In this document: piece by piece, positions 18,794-30,566 of the stretch
How the letters are laid out: every line of letters starts with the position of its first letter
Numbering within the stretch: the stretch's first letter is position 1
From: a gamma proteobacterium HTCC2207
GTDB lineage: Bacteria > Pseudomonadota > Gammaproteobacteria > Pseudomonadales > Porticoccaceae
Assembly: GCA_905182855.1 (NCBI GenBank)
Contig: CAJJDA010000005.1
Location: 124,001 to 188,000, forward strand
Direction of reading: 5' to 3'
Length of the DNA stretch: 64,000 nt
Position numbers and translations under genes: made by a program
Notes under the pieces: model-generated
Seen by the model: the letters and a program-made list of their open reading frames with translations, nothing else
What the model was told of the DNA's origin: nothing
Databases searched by the model: none

Positions 18794-19438
18794 ATGAAAA
18801 ACACTTATAAAACGCAGTTTATCGATAATGCTCTTGAATCTGGTGCGCTTAAGTTTGGCCAGTTCAGACTTAAATCTGGGCGCGTATCTCCGCACTTTTT
18901 TAATGCCGGAGAGTTTTTTCAAGGCAAGGCATTGGCCGCTCTTGGACGCTGTTATGCCGCAGCGATTATTGAATCTGGGGTGGAGTTTGACGTGTTGTTT
19001 GGCCCCGCTTACAAAGGCATCACCCTTGTGGCGGCGACCGCTGTGGCTCTGGCTGAGCACCATAATATGGATGTGAAATATTGCTTCAATAGAAAAGAAG
19101 CTAAAAGCCATGGTGAGGGAGGGACTCTTATTGGGGCACCTCTGGAAGGTAGGATATTGATTATCGATGATGTGATTACTGCGGGTACAGCGATTCGCGA
19201 AGTGATGACTATGGTTGAGTTGGCTGGTGGTAATGCTGTAGGGGTAGTTATTGGTCTCGACCGCAAAGAGCGGGGCACTTCTAGCAAATCAGCGATACAG
19301 GAAGTGGAAAAGCAGTTCTCTATTCCAGTGATCAGTATTATTGATATGGATGATATTTTAACCTATCTCAAGTCTCAGTCAGACATGAAGGCTGTGGTTA
19401 AAGACATTAAAACTTATCGAAAAGAATATGGCGTCTAA
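18794..19438 (+). CDS. pyrE: Orotate phosphoribosyltransferase
   Basis: A 214-residue enzyme of pyrimidine synthesis that joins orotate and PRPP to orotidine 5'-phosphate. The PRPP-binding signature [17 protein letters not shown] is near residues 118-134; the flexible catalytic loop [12 protein letters not shown] and the N-terminal [15 protein letters not shown] are present. It follows rph by 49 bases and is convergent with slmA. Confidence 0.97.
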   Translation: MKNTYKTQFIDNALESGALKFGQFRLKSGRVSPHFFNAGEFFQGKALAALGRCYAAAIIESGVEFDVLFGPAYKGITLVAATAVALAEHHNMDVKYCFNRKEAKSHGEGGTLIGAPLEGRILIIDDVITAGTAIREVMTMVELAGGNAVGVVIGLDRKERGTSSKSAIQEVEKQFSIPVISIIDMDDILTYLKSQSDMKAVVKDIKTYRKEYGV

Positions 19439-19495
19439 ACCATTGCGCGCCATCTACTGATAGAGATTTTACTGCAGTTACCAAGCCTGGCATCT

Positions 19496-19521
19496 CCTAG
19501 AGGCGCCAGCGCCTACCTAGG
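19496..19521. terminator. Bulged hairpin between convergent pyrE and slmA
   Basis: CCTAG-AGGCGC (19496-19506) pairs with GCGCCT-(AC)-CTAGG (19510-19521), a strong stem with a two-base bulge. There is no long T-run. Its place between two convergent genes fits a bidirectional transcript end. Confidence 0.4.
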
Positions 19522-19590
19522 ACAACTCTAAAAGGCTGTTAATTTAAAAGCTATCGCGATTTCACTACCCTGTGATGCCCGATAGCGGCC

Positions 19591-20177
19591 TCAGTCATAC
19601 ATTTGCGCCGTTATTAGTGGCCACTGATCTGACCAGTATTGGGTTGGCGGCTGCTTAAAACCACTACGGACAAACTGGCTAATCTTACCCTCGGCGCTGA
19701 CAAGCATGAGGTTCGCGGCTACTGAGACGGAGACCTTGAGCCTGAGGCCGTCGCGAACTTCGGACTCTCGTAAGGTCTGCTTTAGCTGAGACTCGAGTCG
19801 ATCAAACAGTTGCGCAATGCGCTCGTGCAGTCGGCCAGTTTCTCCGGTCAAGGCGTCGCCATTCAGAATACGTGAGATGCCGGGATTCTTTTCTGAGAAT
19901 GTCAGCACCAGCGTCAAAATGCGGTAGCATTGGCCGAGCGCATCGGGCTCATCGTCAACAATAGTCCGTATTCGGGTAAAAATTGTGTCTTCAATAAAGT
20001 CGATTAAACCCTCATACATGCGGGTTTTGCTGGGAAAATGCCGATAGAGTGCGGCTTCAGAAACTCCCAGTTCTGCGGCCAATGCCGCAGTAGTGATTCG
20101 CCCACCCTGAGAGACTTCTAGCATGCGCGCCAGAGCCTGCAGTATTTCCTGTGCTCGAGAACTTCTCTTGCCTGCCA

Positions 20178-20178
<1 letters not shown>
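19591..20178 (-). CDS. slmA: Nucleoid occlusion factor SlmA (TetR family)
   Basis: A 195-residue TetR-fold protein that binds DNA sites and blocks FtsZ rings over the nucleoid. The helix-turn-helix is at about residues 25-50 (RITTAALAAELGVSEAALYR, then HFPSK), identical in style to SlmA of Pseudomonas and E. coli. The N-terminus MAGKRSSRAQEILQALARML also matches. The start overlaps the argB stop, and the slmA-pyrE-rph neighbourhood is conserved across gammaproteobacteria. Confidence 0.93.
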
Positions 20179-22723
<2,545 letters not shown>

Positions 22724-22935
22724 CGGAGTGTTGAGTCTGTTCAGTCGCCGATGCGTCTAGGAGGGTCTTTTCACTCTGCAAAGTCCTCGCTTTGCAGGGA
22801 CTCTTTGGTGTCTGTAGTCTCTTGGCTCTGAAGATTCTTTGACCTCCGAACGTTTCATCGGGAGTTGAATCTCTTCAGTCGCCGATGCGTCTAGGAGGGT
22901 CCTCTCGCCGTTTCTGGACTCCTCCTCGGATCCGT

Positions 22936-24123
22936 CTAATGGGCTTCTCTGACCTCCGACACAGTTTCATCGGGATGTTGAATCTCTTCAGTCGCCGATG
23001 CGTCTAGGAGGGTTTTTTCACTCTGCAAAAAGTCCCCGGTTTCTAGGGACTCCACTCCTTCAGGCATCTCGTCTAATGCCGGCTTCTCTGACGACGTCTC
23101 CTCAAAGAGAGGCTCAGCGGCTACAAAATCTGACTGCAGTGTCTGGGTCTGCATGACAAGCTCGACCTCATCCTCATTTGGTGAGGCAAAAAGGGCATCC
23201 TGCGCGTTGTGTTCTTCTATAAAAATATCGGTGATCCATGACCTACGGCTAACTCTATAGCGGGTAATGAGATACAAAGCAGGTAATAGGCTACCCCAAG
23301 CCAGACCGAAGAATAACCAAAACGGAGGAAGCTGATCGTCAATAGTGGTCATCAGTTTGGCCGACGGGATAAAGCTGACTTTCCAGCGCGGGTTTACCGT
23401 ATCTATCATACGGATATGGTCTGCTTGGATGGACATTAAGGTGACTGGCGAGGCTTGGCTGCTCAATGACAGAACAATGATGTCATTCCTATCAGGCTCC
23501 GATTGCTGCAACTGCATAGTGCCGTTAGAGACGTCTACCGTACTCAGGGCTTGGATAAGTCCTTCAATCGGCATCAGCAAGACAATGCCCCCAACGTTAG
23601 CGACTTTTGCACTGGCGGGGATTTGCGGGGATAGCACGGGCTTGATCAGGAGAACTTTCCAGTGACCAGCAACCTTTATGGCTATAGAGTTGACCCCGTT
23701 CCCGGCTAGAGACCGACGTATGATCTCGGTTGTAGCCATATTAAAACTGTCTTGATGTCGCTCTAGGCCGCTGTCGATATAGCGAATGGACTCAGCCTCA
23801 GGGATTAAAGCTGCGCTGTTGACTTCTTCCCGGTCCAAAGCAGAAAAGTCACCGCTGTTAAACAGCGTGAAAGTACTGGTTTGGTTAGCGATGCCGTTCA
23901 GCGATTGTTGATACTTGTCTAAATAACTTTCAATCTGACTGGCCGCGAGGTTCATGTTTTGGCCAAGTTGGAGGCTCACAGCCTGAACGCGCGCGTCAAC
24001 GATAGTCTGCTGCCAAACGGCGACAGATGAAACCACTAACAGAATCAATCCAGCTGCAAAGCTACCGCGGACAAAGCGATCGCCTCGAATTTCTGAAATG
24101 AACTCTTTTAATGTGACTGTCAT
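22936..24123 (-). CDS. algC: Membrane-anchored N-terminal module of long-form AlgC
   Basis: A 395-residue frame with a membrane helix near residues 19-38 (FAAGLILLVVSSVAVW), a periplasmic segment of about 220 residues that resembles a sensor-like domain (SQIESYLDKYQQSLNGIA; GGIVLLMPIEGLIQAL), a second helix near 268-287 (FWLFFGLAWGSLLPALYLI) and an acidic cytoplasmic linker. It ends at TAG inside the repeats. In Pseudomonas such a module is fused in frame to phosphomannomutase, so this and the downstream algC frame are most likely one gene of about 900 codons broken by repeat-linked indels or errors. The ligand of the module is unknown. Confidence 0.8.
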   Translation of the reverse strand: MTVTLKEFISEIRGDRFVRGSFAAGLILLVVSSVAVWQQTIVDARVQAVSLQLGQNMNLAASQIESYLDKYQQSLNGIANQTSTFTLFNSGDFSALDREEVNSAALIPEAESIRYIDSGLERHQDSFNMATTEIIRRSLAGNGVNSIAIKVAGHWKVLLIKPVLSPQIPASAKVANVGGIVLLMPIEGLIQALSTVDVSNGTMQLQQSEPDRNDIIVLSLSSQASPVTLMSIQADHIRMIDTVNPRWKVSFIPSAKLMTTIDDQLPPFWLFFGLAWGSLLPALYLITRYRVSRRSWITDIFIEEHNAQDALFASPNEDEVELVMQTQTLQSDFVAAEPLFEETSSEKPALDEMPEGVESLETGDFLQSEKTLLDASATEEIQHPDETVSEVREAH

Positions 24124-24144
24124 TAATTTCTCAGAGATAGCTGG

Positions 24145-25341
24145 TTAGTGGAAATAGCTCTGTGCCATATGTTCAATGATATCCCTGGCTAGTTGCGCCT
24201 TACTTCTCTTGCTAAAGGCTATCGAGGAGGTGCGATCGATCCAACTAATTTCGTTGTCATCGCTGCTAAAACCTATATCCGCCCGAGATACATCATTGGC
24301 GATAATGGCGCTGAGTTTCTTGCGCTCCAATTTATCGCGGGCATAGGCTTCTACCTTTTCGGTCTCCGCGGCGAAGCCCAGTACAAATAACGCCTCATTG
24401 GCAGTTGCCACTGCACTGACGATATCAGGATTTTTCTCCAGATCAATGGTCATAGAGTTGCCCTGCGTCTTGATCTTCTGGGCCGAAACCGCGCTAGCAC
24501 GGTAGTCAGCAACCGCAGCAGCGGCTATAAATATATCGACATCGAGGGCCAAATTTAAAGATGCCGTGAGCATATCCTGTGCAGAAATTACTGGAATAAG
24601 GTGGCAGCGCGGGGGTGCATCTAAGGTTACTGGCCCCGAAATTAAAAAGACCTCGGCGCCAGCCTCTAGGGCAGCTGCGGCAAGCGCATAGCCCATTTTA
24701 CCGGAACTGTGGTTACTGATGTAGCGCACGGGATCCAGTGCTTCACGGGTTGGTCCTGCGGTAATAACCACTTTTTTACCCGCCAGTGACCCAGTGTTAA
24801 AGAGCCGGCTTACCGAACTAACAACGCCATCAGGCTGCTCCATTCTTCCCGGTCCAATATCACCGCAGGCCTGAAGGCCGTCCTCTGGACCAATAAGGGT
24901 GACACCGCGCTCTCTTAACACGGCAATATTCGCCAGACTAGCCGGATGATTCCACATGGCTTGATTCATGGCCGGAGCAACCGCAACCTTAGCGGGCGTT
25001 GCTAAATGAACGGCGCTGAGCAGGCTGTCGGCCCTGCCATGCACCATGTTGGCAATAAAGTCTGCGCTGGCAGGGGCAATGAGCAATAGGTCTGCCCAGC
25101 GCGCTAGTTCGATATGGCCCATACCCGCCTCCGCCTCGGAATCTAGCAGATTGGTATGCACCGGGTATCCCGAGAGGGCCTGCATGGTAAGGGGTCGGAT
25201 AAATTCGCTGGCCGCAGGAGTCATAACGACACGCACCTCAGCGCCCTGATCCTGAAGACGTCTAATAATTTCGGCGCTTTTGTAGGCGGCAATGCCTCCC
25301 GTGACGCCGAGAATTATTCGTTTGTTTGATAGACTGCTCAT
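24145..25341 (-). CDS. coaBC: Bifunctional phosphopantothenoylcysteine decarboxylase/synthetase
   Basis: A 398-residue flavoprotein of coenzyme A synthesis. The N-terminal CoaC part has the catalytic His in GHIELARWADL, the PAMNQAMW loop and the cysteine-bearing ACGDIGPGRM lid. The C-terminal CoaB part has ITAGPTREALDPVRYISN, SSGKMGYALA and AAVADYR. I set the start at ATG 25341 (MSSLSNKRIILGVTGG), since the longer frame would overlap the divergent radC start. In both E. coli and Pseudomonas dut follows this gene; it is absent here. Confidence 0.95.
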   Translation of the reverse strand: MSSLSNKRIILGVTGGIAAYKSAEIIRRLQDQGAEVRVVMTPAASEFIRPLTMQALSGYPVHTNLLDSEAEAGMGHIELARWADLLLIAPASADFIANMVHGRADSLLSAVHLATPAKVAVAPAMNQAMWNHPASLANIAVLRERGVTLIGPEDGLQACGDIGPGRMEQPDGVVSSVSRLFNTGSLAGKKVVITAGPTREALDPVRYISNHSSGKMGYALAAAALEAGAEVFLISGPVTLDAPPRCHLIPVISAQDMLTASLNLALDVDIFIAAAAVADYRASAVSAQKIKTQGNSMTIDLEKNPDIVSAVATANEALFVLGFAAETEKVEAYARDKLERKKLSAIIANDVSRADIGFSSDDNEISWIDRTSSIAFSKRSKAQLARDIIEHMAQSYFH

Positions 25342-25422
25342 TAATCGTCCAGACAGGCCAAATAAAGGATTGTAAGATACCACCATGAGAGAGATTTCTG
25401 TAGTGATAAATGAGGACTCACT

Positions 25423-26097
25423 ATGGCTATAAGCCACTGGCCCAAGGAAGAGCGACCTAGGGAGAAGCTTTTATCTAAGGGTGCAGCCGCACTTTCAGAT
25501 GCTGAATTAGTGGCAATATTTCTACGTACTGGCTTGCCCGGCATCACCGCCATTGATCTCGCCCGCGGCCTATTGTCAGAATTTGGGGGCATTGGGCCCC
25601 TACTGAGCGCGCGACAGGTCGCATTCTGCGAGCGCAAAGGGCTGGGTCCAGCGAAGTTTGCTCAGCTGCAGGCTGCTCTTGAGTTAATCAGCCGATATAT
25701 TAAAGAGGAGCTGCGCGCGAACCCAATATTTACCAGTCCCCAGATGGTTAGAGACTACCTTGCAGTGCAAATGAGAGGTTATCAGCGTGAGGTATTTGTC
25801 ATATTGCTCCTCGATTCACGCCATCAACTATTGGATTTTCACGAATTATTTCAAGGCACGATTGATATGGCGGGTGTTTATCCTCGGGAGATAGTCAAGT
25901 TGGCGCTGCAAAACAATGCTGCTGCGGTCATTGTCGCGCATAACCATCCCTCTGGAGTTGCCGAGCCGAGCCAGTCTGATATCGCCATTACCAGGCGCAT
26001 CAAGCAGGCGCTAGCGTTAGTCGATATTCGCCTCTTGGACCACTTTATTATTGGCCACGGGGCGGTGACTTCGCTGGCGGATTCTGGCCAGGTGTGA
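25423..26097 (+). CDS. radC: RadC family JAB-domain protein
   Basis: A 224-residue protein with an N-terminal helix-hairpin-helix-like part (RPREKLLSKGAAALSDAEL) and a C-terminal JAB/MPN+ domain whose metal motif is intact: HNHPSGVAEPSQSD. Despite the name its role in DNA repair is disputed. It is divergent from coaBC and upstream of rpmBG, the same order as in many gammaproteobacteria. Confidence 0.93.
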   Translation: MAISHWPKEERPREKLLSKGAAALSDAELVAIFLRTGLPGITAIDLARGLLSEFGGIGPLLSARQVAFCERKGLGPAKFAQLQAALELISRYIKEELRANPIFTSPQMVRDYLAVQMRGYQREVFVILLLDSRHQLLDFHELFQGTIDMAGVYPREIVKLALQNNAAAVIVAHNHPSGVAEPSQSDIAITRRIKQALALVDIRLLDHFIIGHGAVTSLADSGQV

Positions 26098-26203
26098 ATG
26101 CTGCTGCAATCAGGTTATTTTATAGTATTCAATAAGCAATGAGCCTTGATAGCTCCTGGAGTGAAGAAAAAGTGCTGTTTTCCGGCAATCCCGCGGTTTT
26201 CAT

Positions 26204-26232
26204 TTGATTCAAGATAGGCTTTCTGGTATAAA
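26204..26232 (+). promoter_or_regulatory. Promoter of rpmB-rpmG
   Basis: TTGATT (26204-26209) and TATAAA (26227-26232) are separated by exactly 17 bases and followed by an ACGCGCC G+C-rich stretch, as expected for a stringently controlled ribosomal-protein promoter. The leader to rpmB is about 100 bases. Confidence 0.7.
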
Positions 26233-26338
26233 ACGCGCCTCCTTTCGGGACGGTCCCGTTAAAGGTTATTTAATTAACAGTATTCTTTTGCCAAACAGGC
26301 TCTTCCTGTGGCAAAAATAGATAGTAGAGGCAGGAATA

Positions 26339-26575
26339 ATGTCTAGAGTATGTCAGGTCACGGGCAAGCGCCCAATGGCGGGAAATAATGTATCTCACGC
26401 GAAGAATAGAACTCGTCGTCGCTTTGAGCCCAATCTTCATACCCATCGTTTTTGGGTTGAAGGGCAAAAACGCTTTGTTAAGCTTCGCGTATCCACCAAA
26501 GGTATGCGCATTATTGACAAAAAAGGTATTGAACAAGTCTTGTCCGAGCTGGTAGCTCGTGGCGAGAAAATCTAA
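26339..26575 (+). CDS. rpmB: 50S ribosomal protein L28
   Basis: A 78-residue ribosomal protein starting [20 protein letters not shown], with [12 protein letters not shown] and the C-terminal [13 protein letters not shown] good AGGCAGGAATA ribosome site precedes the ATG. It is cotranscribed with rpmG, 11 bases downstream. Confidence 0.98.
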   Translation: MSRVCQVTGKRPMAGNNVSHAKNRTRRRFEPNLHTHRFWVEGQKRFVKLRVSTKGMRIIDKKGIEQVLSELVARGEKI

Positions 26576-26586
26576 GGAGATAACTG

Positions 26587-26754
26587 ATGGCTAAGTCAGC
26601 TCGCGAAAAAATTCGATTAGTGTCTAGCGCCGGTACCGGGCATTTTTATACGACGGATAAAAATAAGCGCAATATGCCTGAGAAAATGGAGATCAAGAAA
26701 TATGATCCCACGATCCGCAAGCATGTGATTTACAAAGAAGCCAAGATCAAGTAA
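26587..26754 (+). CDS. rpmG: 50S ribosomal protein L33
   Basis: A 55-residue basic protein: [40 protein letters not shown] and [10 protein letters not shown]. It is the cysteine-free (zinc-independent) L33 form. AAGGAG sits just upstream of the ATG, and a strong terminator follows 25 bases after the stop. Confidence 0.98.
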   Translation: MAKSAREKIRLVSSAGTGHFYTTDKNKRNMPEKMEIKKYDPTIRKHVIYKEAKIK

Positions 26755-26778
26755 CTAGTGTCTCAGTTGCGTTAAAGG

Positions 26779-26805
26779 ATCCTGCCGGTTGGCGGGATTT
26801 TTTTT
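26779..26805 (+). terminator. Intrinsic terminator of rpmBG
   Basis: ATCCTGCC (26779-26786) pairs with GGCGGGAT (26791-26798) around a GGTT loop, followed at once by eight T residues. A textbook rho-independent terminator. Confidence 0.9.
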
Positions 26806-26900
26806 GCCTGTTATTTTTTAGCGGGCTATTGCGGCGCCTTGACCGCCTGTATTCTCATAAGTGCTTAATTTTTGCTGTCATTGCGTCAGCACCAGGCATA

Positions 26901-26934
26901 AAAAAACCTCGGTAATTGCTTATCGAGGTTTTTT
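26901..26934 (-). terminator. Bidirectional terminator serving cspA
   Basis: AAAAAACCTCG (26901-26911) and CGAGGTTTTTT (26924-26934) form a stem with A- and T-runs at the two sides. On the minus strand it is 39 bases after the cspA stop; it would also stop read-through from rpmG. Confidence 0.85.
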
Positions 26935-26973
26935 CTTAATTTTCGTACTGCTATCTAGCGACAGCGACAGAAA

Positions 26974-27183
26974 TTAATCGGCGACTACGTTCTCAGCTTG
27001 AGCGCCTTTCTGGCCTTGAGTAACTTCCATCGTTACTGCCTGACCTTCTTTTAATGATTTGAAACCATCAGCTTGGATTGCGCTGTGGTGAACGAATACG
27101 TCACCGCCGCCTTCTTGCTCAATGAAACCAAAACCTTTACTGTCGTTGAACCACTTAACAGTGCCAGAAACTCTCTCCGACAT
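26974..27183 (-). CDS. cspA: Cold-shock protein, CspA family
   Basis: A 69-residue single cold-shock domain with RNP1 KGFGFI and RNP2 [26 protein letters not shown] at the start and the usual end [12 protein letters not shown]. The ATG at 27183 has GAGG upstream; four extra codons in the open frame are not conserved. About 230 bases of upstream sequence separate it from serA; the leader may carry the temperature-sensing fold known for csp genes, but I cannot show this from sequence. Confidence 0.95.
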   Translation of the reverse strand: MSERVSGTVKWFNDSKGFGFIEQEGGGDVFVHHSAIQADGFKSLKEGQAVTMEVTQGQKGAQAENVVAD

Positions 27184-27417
27184 AACTAACCTCACTTATA
27201 AAATGTATACCGTTTAAGGCGTTTAATATATCCAGCCTCGTAACGGGGCTAGCCTTACCTGTGATCTAAAAAACATGTTGTAGATCAAAGGCATTCCTGA
27301 ACAAGCGAGTACTCTGTACTTTTTAATGCTAGTTCAGTACACGGCAGTGTATGTCTTTTTTAAGGGTTTAGCTAGTAATTAACGCGAAAAACTGTTTATT
27401 TACGCCAATTCTCGACG

Positions 27418-28650
27418 TTAGAACAAAACTCGGCAGCGAATGGTGCCCGCAATGCCCCTTAACGCCGCCAGTGCGCCCTGACTGTATTCAGCCTCGATAT
27501 CGACCACCACATAACCGACCCGGTCGTTGGTCTGCAGGTACTGTGCGGCAACATTGATATTGAATTCCGAAAAAATCTGGTTGATAGCGCTCATAATCCC
27601 CGGAGTATTCCGGTGTACGTGCAGCAGTCTATGGGTATTGTCATGCGCTGGCAGTGCCACCTGAGGGAAGTTAACTGCGCTGATACTGGTGCCGTTGTCA
27701 CTATACACGATCATCTTCTCGGCCACCTCTACGCCAATATTTTCTTGGGCTTCCTGAGTAGAGCCGCCGATATGGGGGGTCAGAATCACATTGTCAAATT
27801 GGCGTAATGGAGAGATAAATTCGTCTTGGTTGGACTTTGGCTCTACGGGGAACACATCGATCGCTGCCCCCCCTATGTGTTTACTGGCCAGCTGTACGCA
27901 GAGGCCTTCGATGTCGACGATCTGGCCTCGTGCGGCATTGATCAAAATACCTCCAGGTTTCATTGCGGCTAGATCTTTGGCGCCGATCATACCTCGAGTT
28001 GCCTGCGTGTCTGGGACATGTAACGAGACCACATCGCTACGCGCGAGCAACCCGTGCAGCGTTGCTATCTGCTGGGCATTGCCTAGGGGCAACTTGGTTA
28101 ATGCGTCGTAAAAGCACACTTTCATGCCCATGGCTTCTGCCATTACGCTGACCTGGCTACCTATGTTGCCGTAGCCTACGATCCCTAGCGTCTTGCCCCG
28201 CACTTCATAGGCATTGGCGGCAGACTTTAGCCATTCTCCCCGATGGGCTTTTGCCGTTTTCTCTGGAATGCCACGCATTAACATTATGGCTTCGGCGATG
28301 ACCAGTTCTGCAACACTGCGCGTATTAGAATAAGGCGCATTGAAAACGATTACGCCATGCTCCGTAGCCGCTTGCAAATCTACCTGGTTCGTTCCAATAC
28401 AAAAGCAGCCGACACTCAGTAGCTTTTTGGCGGCTGCGAACACCTGAGCGTTGAGTTGAGTGTGAGAGCGAATTCCAACAAAATGTACATCGGCGATTTT
28501 TTTTAGGAGCTCGTCCTGAGGCAGCGCGGCGGGTTGGTAGTCAATATTTTCATAGCCGGCAGCTTTAAAGGCGGCGACCGCAGATGGATTGACGCCTTCC
28601 AGCAGGAGAATTTTAATTTTTTGTTTTCCGAGAGAAAAATTCAACATCAA
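27418..28650 (-). CDS. serA: D-3-phosphoglycerate dehydrogenase
   Basis: A 410-residue enzyme for the first step of serine synthesis. NAD-binding GYGNIGSQ, catalytic Arg in INAARGQIVD, Glu in VFPVEP and His in LTPHIGGST are present; a C-terminal ACT domain (about 340-410, TPGIMSAINQIFSEFNINVA) gives serine feedback. Length and layout match E. coli SerA. E. coli SerA also reduces 2-oxoglutarate to D-2-hydroxyglutarate, which explains the divergent dehydrogenase gene 95 bases away. Confidence 0.96.
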   Translation of the reverse strand: MMLNFSLGKQKIKILLLEGVNPSAVAAFKAAGYENIDYQPAALPQDELLKKIADVHFVGIRSHTQLNAQVFAAAKKLLSVGCFCIGTNQVDLQAATEHGVIVFNAPYSNTRSVAELVIAEAIMLMRGIPEKTAKAHRGEWLKSAANAYEVRGKTLGIVGYGNIGSQVSVMAEAMGMKVCFYDALTKLPLGNAQQIATLHGLLARSDVVSLHVPDTQATRGMIGAKDLAAMKPGGILINAARGQIVDIEGLCVQLASKHIGGAAIDVFPVEPKSNQDEFISPLRQFDNVILTPHIGGSTQEAQENIGVEVAEKMIVYSDNGTSISAVNFPQVALPAHDNTHRLLHVHRNTPGIMSAINQIFSEFNINVAAQYLQTNDRVGYVVVDIEAEYSQGALAALRGIAGTIRCRVLF

Positions 28651-28744
28651 TTATACTGTCCGCAGGCAATCAGATTTGGGCCTATATGGTAACATGACCA
28701 AAGAACTCTATTGCACAAACCGCCGCTTTTAAGAGGACCTCCGA

Positions 28745-30136
28745 ATGTTATCGGAACAGATTATTTCTCGATTAACTAAAATAGTTGGCGCCGAGCGCCT
28801 GCTTTTGGAAGCGGGTGAATTACAGCATTTTGGCGTTGACCGGACGACTATTTGGCGGGCTAATCCCTCTGCGGTGGTCTTGCCTGGCACAATTGAAGAG
28901 GTACAACAGGTAGTGTTGTTGGCCAATGAATGTAACTTGGCAATTGTACCCTCTGGCGGACGGACGGGCCTTAGTGGCGGCGCAGTGGCCAAAGATGGTG
29001 AGATTGTGGTTGCCATGGACCGTCTTAATCAGATGTTGGATTTTAATCCCATCGACCGCTGTGTCAGTCTCGGGGCTGGCGTAATTACCGCGCAGTTACA
29101 GGATTTTGCTGCCGAGCGGGGCCTGTTTTACCCAGTCGACTTTGCGTCCACTGGGTCTAGCCAAATTGGCGGAAACATCGCTACTAACGCGGGTGGCATC
29201 AATGTCATCCGCTACGGCATGACCCGAGAGTGGGTCATTGGTCTAAAAGTGGTCAACGGTGCCGGTGAGATTTTGAACCTGAACCGAGGACTGGTGAAAA
29301 ACAATACCGGATACGACTTTCGACACCTATTTATCGGGTCTGAAGGAACTCTTGGATTGATCTGCGAGGCGACGATTCAGCTGACTAGACCGCCTGCAGC
29401 CTCGACGGTGCTGGTTTTGGGTATTGATAACTTCCCCGCGATACTCGACGTGCTGCGTGTCTTCAGTGCTGAAATCGATTTAAGCGCGTTTGAATTTTTC
29501 TCCCAGGCCGCCTTGGATAAGGTGACCGAGCATCAGGGTCATGTTAAGCCTTTCGAAACCAGAACCCCATTTTATGCGCTGTTGGAATTTGAGACGGCCA
29601 ATGAATCGGTTTTGGAGAGTGCCATGGCGTTATTTGAAACCTGTGTAGAAGAGGGGTGGGTATTGGATGGCGTGTTGAGTCAGAGTTTGGCGCAGGCCAA
29701 GGCGCTGTGGAAATTGCGTGAGGATATATCAGAGACTCTCTGGCATTGGCAGCCTTATAAGAATGATATCTCTGTGCGGGTTTCGCGAATGCCAGACTTT
29801 CTGCGTGAAGTAGACGAGCTGGTGGCGGGTCGTTACCCAGACTTTGAGGTCATTTGGTATGGTCACATTGGCGATGGCAATCTACATCTCAATATTCTGC
29901 GGCCAGAAACTCTGTCCAATGAGGAGTTTGTCGCCAAGTGCGGCTCTGTCAGTGCTGAGATTGGTCAGTTGTTGGCCAAGTACGAGGGCAGTATTAGTGC
30001 CGAGCATGGGGTGGGTCTGCTGAAGAAAGACTATTTGCATTATTCCAGATCGCCTCTCGAAATAAAGCTGATGCGGGAGATTAAAAAGGTCTTTGATCCC
30101 AATTTAATTTTAAATCCAGGGAAACTGTTTGATTAA
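28745..30136 (+). CDS. FAD-binding oxidoreductase, likely D-2-hydroxyglutarate dehydrogenase
   Basis: A 463-residue flavoprotein of the GlcD/D2HGDH group. The FAD-binding PCMH domain (about 35-215) has PSGGRTGLSGGAV, GNIATNAGG and NNTGYDFRHLFIGSEGTLG. The C-terminal FAD-oxidase domain has GHIGDGNLHLNI, a metal-binding motif, and SAEHGVGLLKK. In Pseudomonas stutzeri the equivalent enzyme sits beside serA and removes the D-2-hydroxyglutarate that SerA makes, pulling serine synthesis forward. The position here supports the same role; D-lactate or glycolate dehydrogenase are less likely alternatives. Confidence 0.88.
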   Translation: MLSEQIISRLTKIVGAERLLLEAGELQHFGVDRTTIWRANPSAVVLPGTIEEVQQVVLLANECNLAIVPSGGRTGLSGGAVAKDGEIVVAMDRLNQMLDFNPIDRCVSLGAGVITAQLQDFAAERGLFYPVDFASTGSSQIGGNIATNAGGINVIRYGMTREWVIGLKVVNGAGEILNLNRGLVKNNTGYDFRHLFIGSEGTLGLICEATIQLTRPPAASTVLVLGIDNFPAILDVLRVFSAEIDLSAFEFFSQAALDKVTEHQGHVKPFETRTPFYALLEFETANESVLESAMALFETCVEEGWVLDGVLSQSLAQAKALWKLREDISETLWHWQPYKNDISVRVSRMPDFLREVDELVAGRYPDFEVIWYGHIGDGNLHLNILRPETLSNEEFVAKCGSVSAEIGQLLAKYEGSISAEHGVGLLKKDYLHYSRSPLEIKLMREIKKVFDPNLILNPGKLFD

Positions 30137-30177
30137 TTGCGTATCCAATTTCAGATAAAGACGAACGGGAGTTAGTT

Positions 30178-30519
30178 ATGAGTGAAGATGTTGTCGACAT
30201 AGATGCGAGCCAAAAAAATATGGCTCTGTTGGTATATGTGCTGCAAGGATTGGGCTTTTTTACTGGCGGAGTAACCTTTATTTTTGCCATCGTAATCAAT
30301 TACATTAAGCTAGATGAGGTCCGTGGTACTTGGCTTGAGGGGCACTTCCTGTGGCAGATGAACACCTTTTGGTATGGGCTGCTTTGGTCAATAGTGGGAT
30401 TCCTGTTTTGGTTAATATTAATGGGATGGTTGGCGTCCGCGATTGTCAGTATCTGGATGATCTATCGTATTATCAAGGGAGCTTTGTACCTCAATGACGA
30501 TAAGGCTATTATTTTTTAA
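30178..30519 (+). CDS. DUF4870-like small membrane protein
   Basis: A 113-residue protein with three predicted membrane helices (about 15-37, 60-85 and 80-105 region), an acidic N-terminus and the pattern AIVINYIKLDEVRGTWLEGHF followed by a WLIYRIIKG-like end (WMIYRIIKGALYLND). Related proteins are common in proteobacteria and have no known function. ATG has GGGAGTTAG upstream. It lies between the flavoprotein and the FAH gene, all on the plus strand. Confidence 0.7.
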   Translation: MSEDVVDIDASQKNMALLVYVLQGLGFFTGGVTFIFAIVINYIKLDEVRGTWLEGHFLWQMNTFWYGLLWSIVGFLFWLILMGWLASAIVSIWMIYRIIKGALYLNDDKAIIF

Positions 30520-30566
30520 TGTGCTGTTGTAGTTCTGTCGAAAGGTAGCAGGGAAAAGGATAAATA

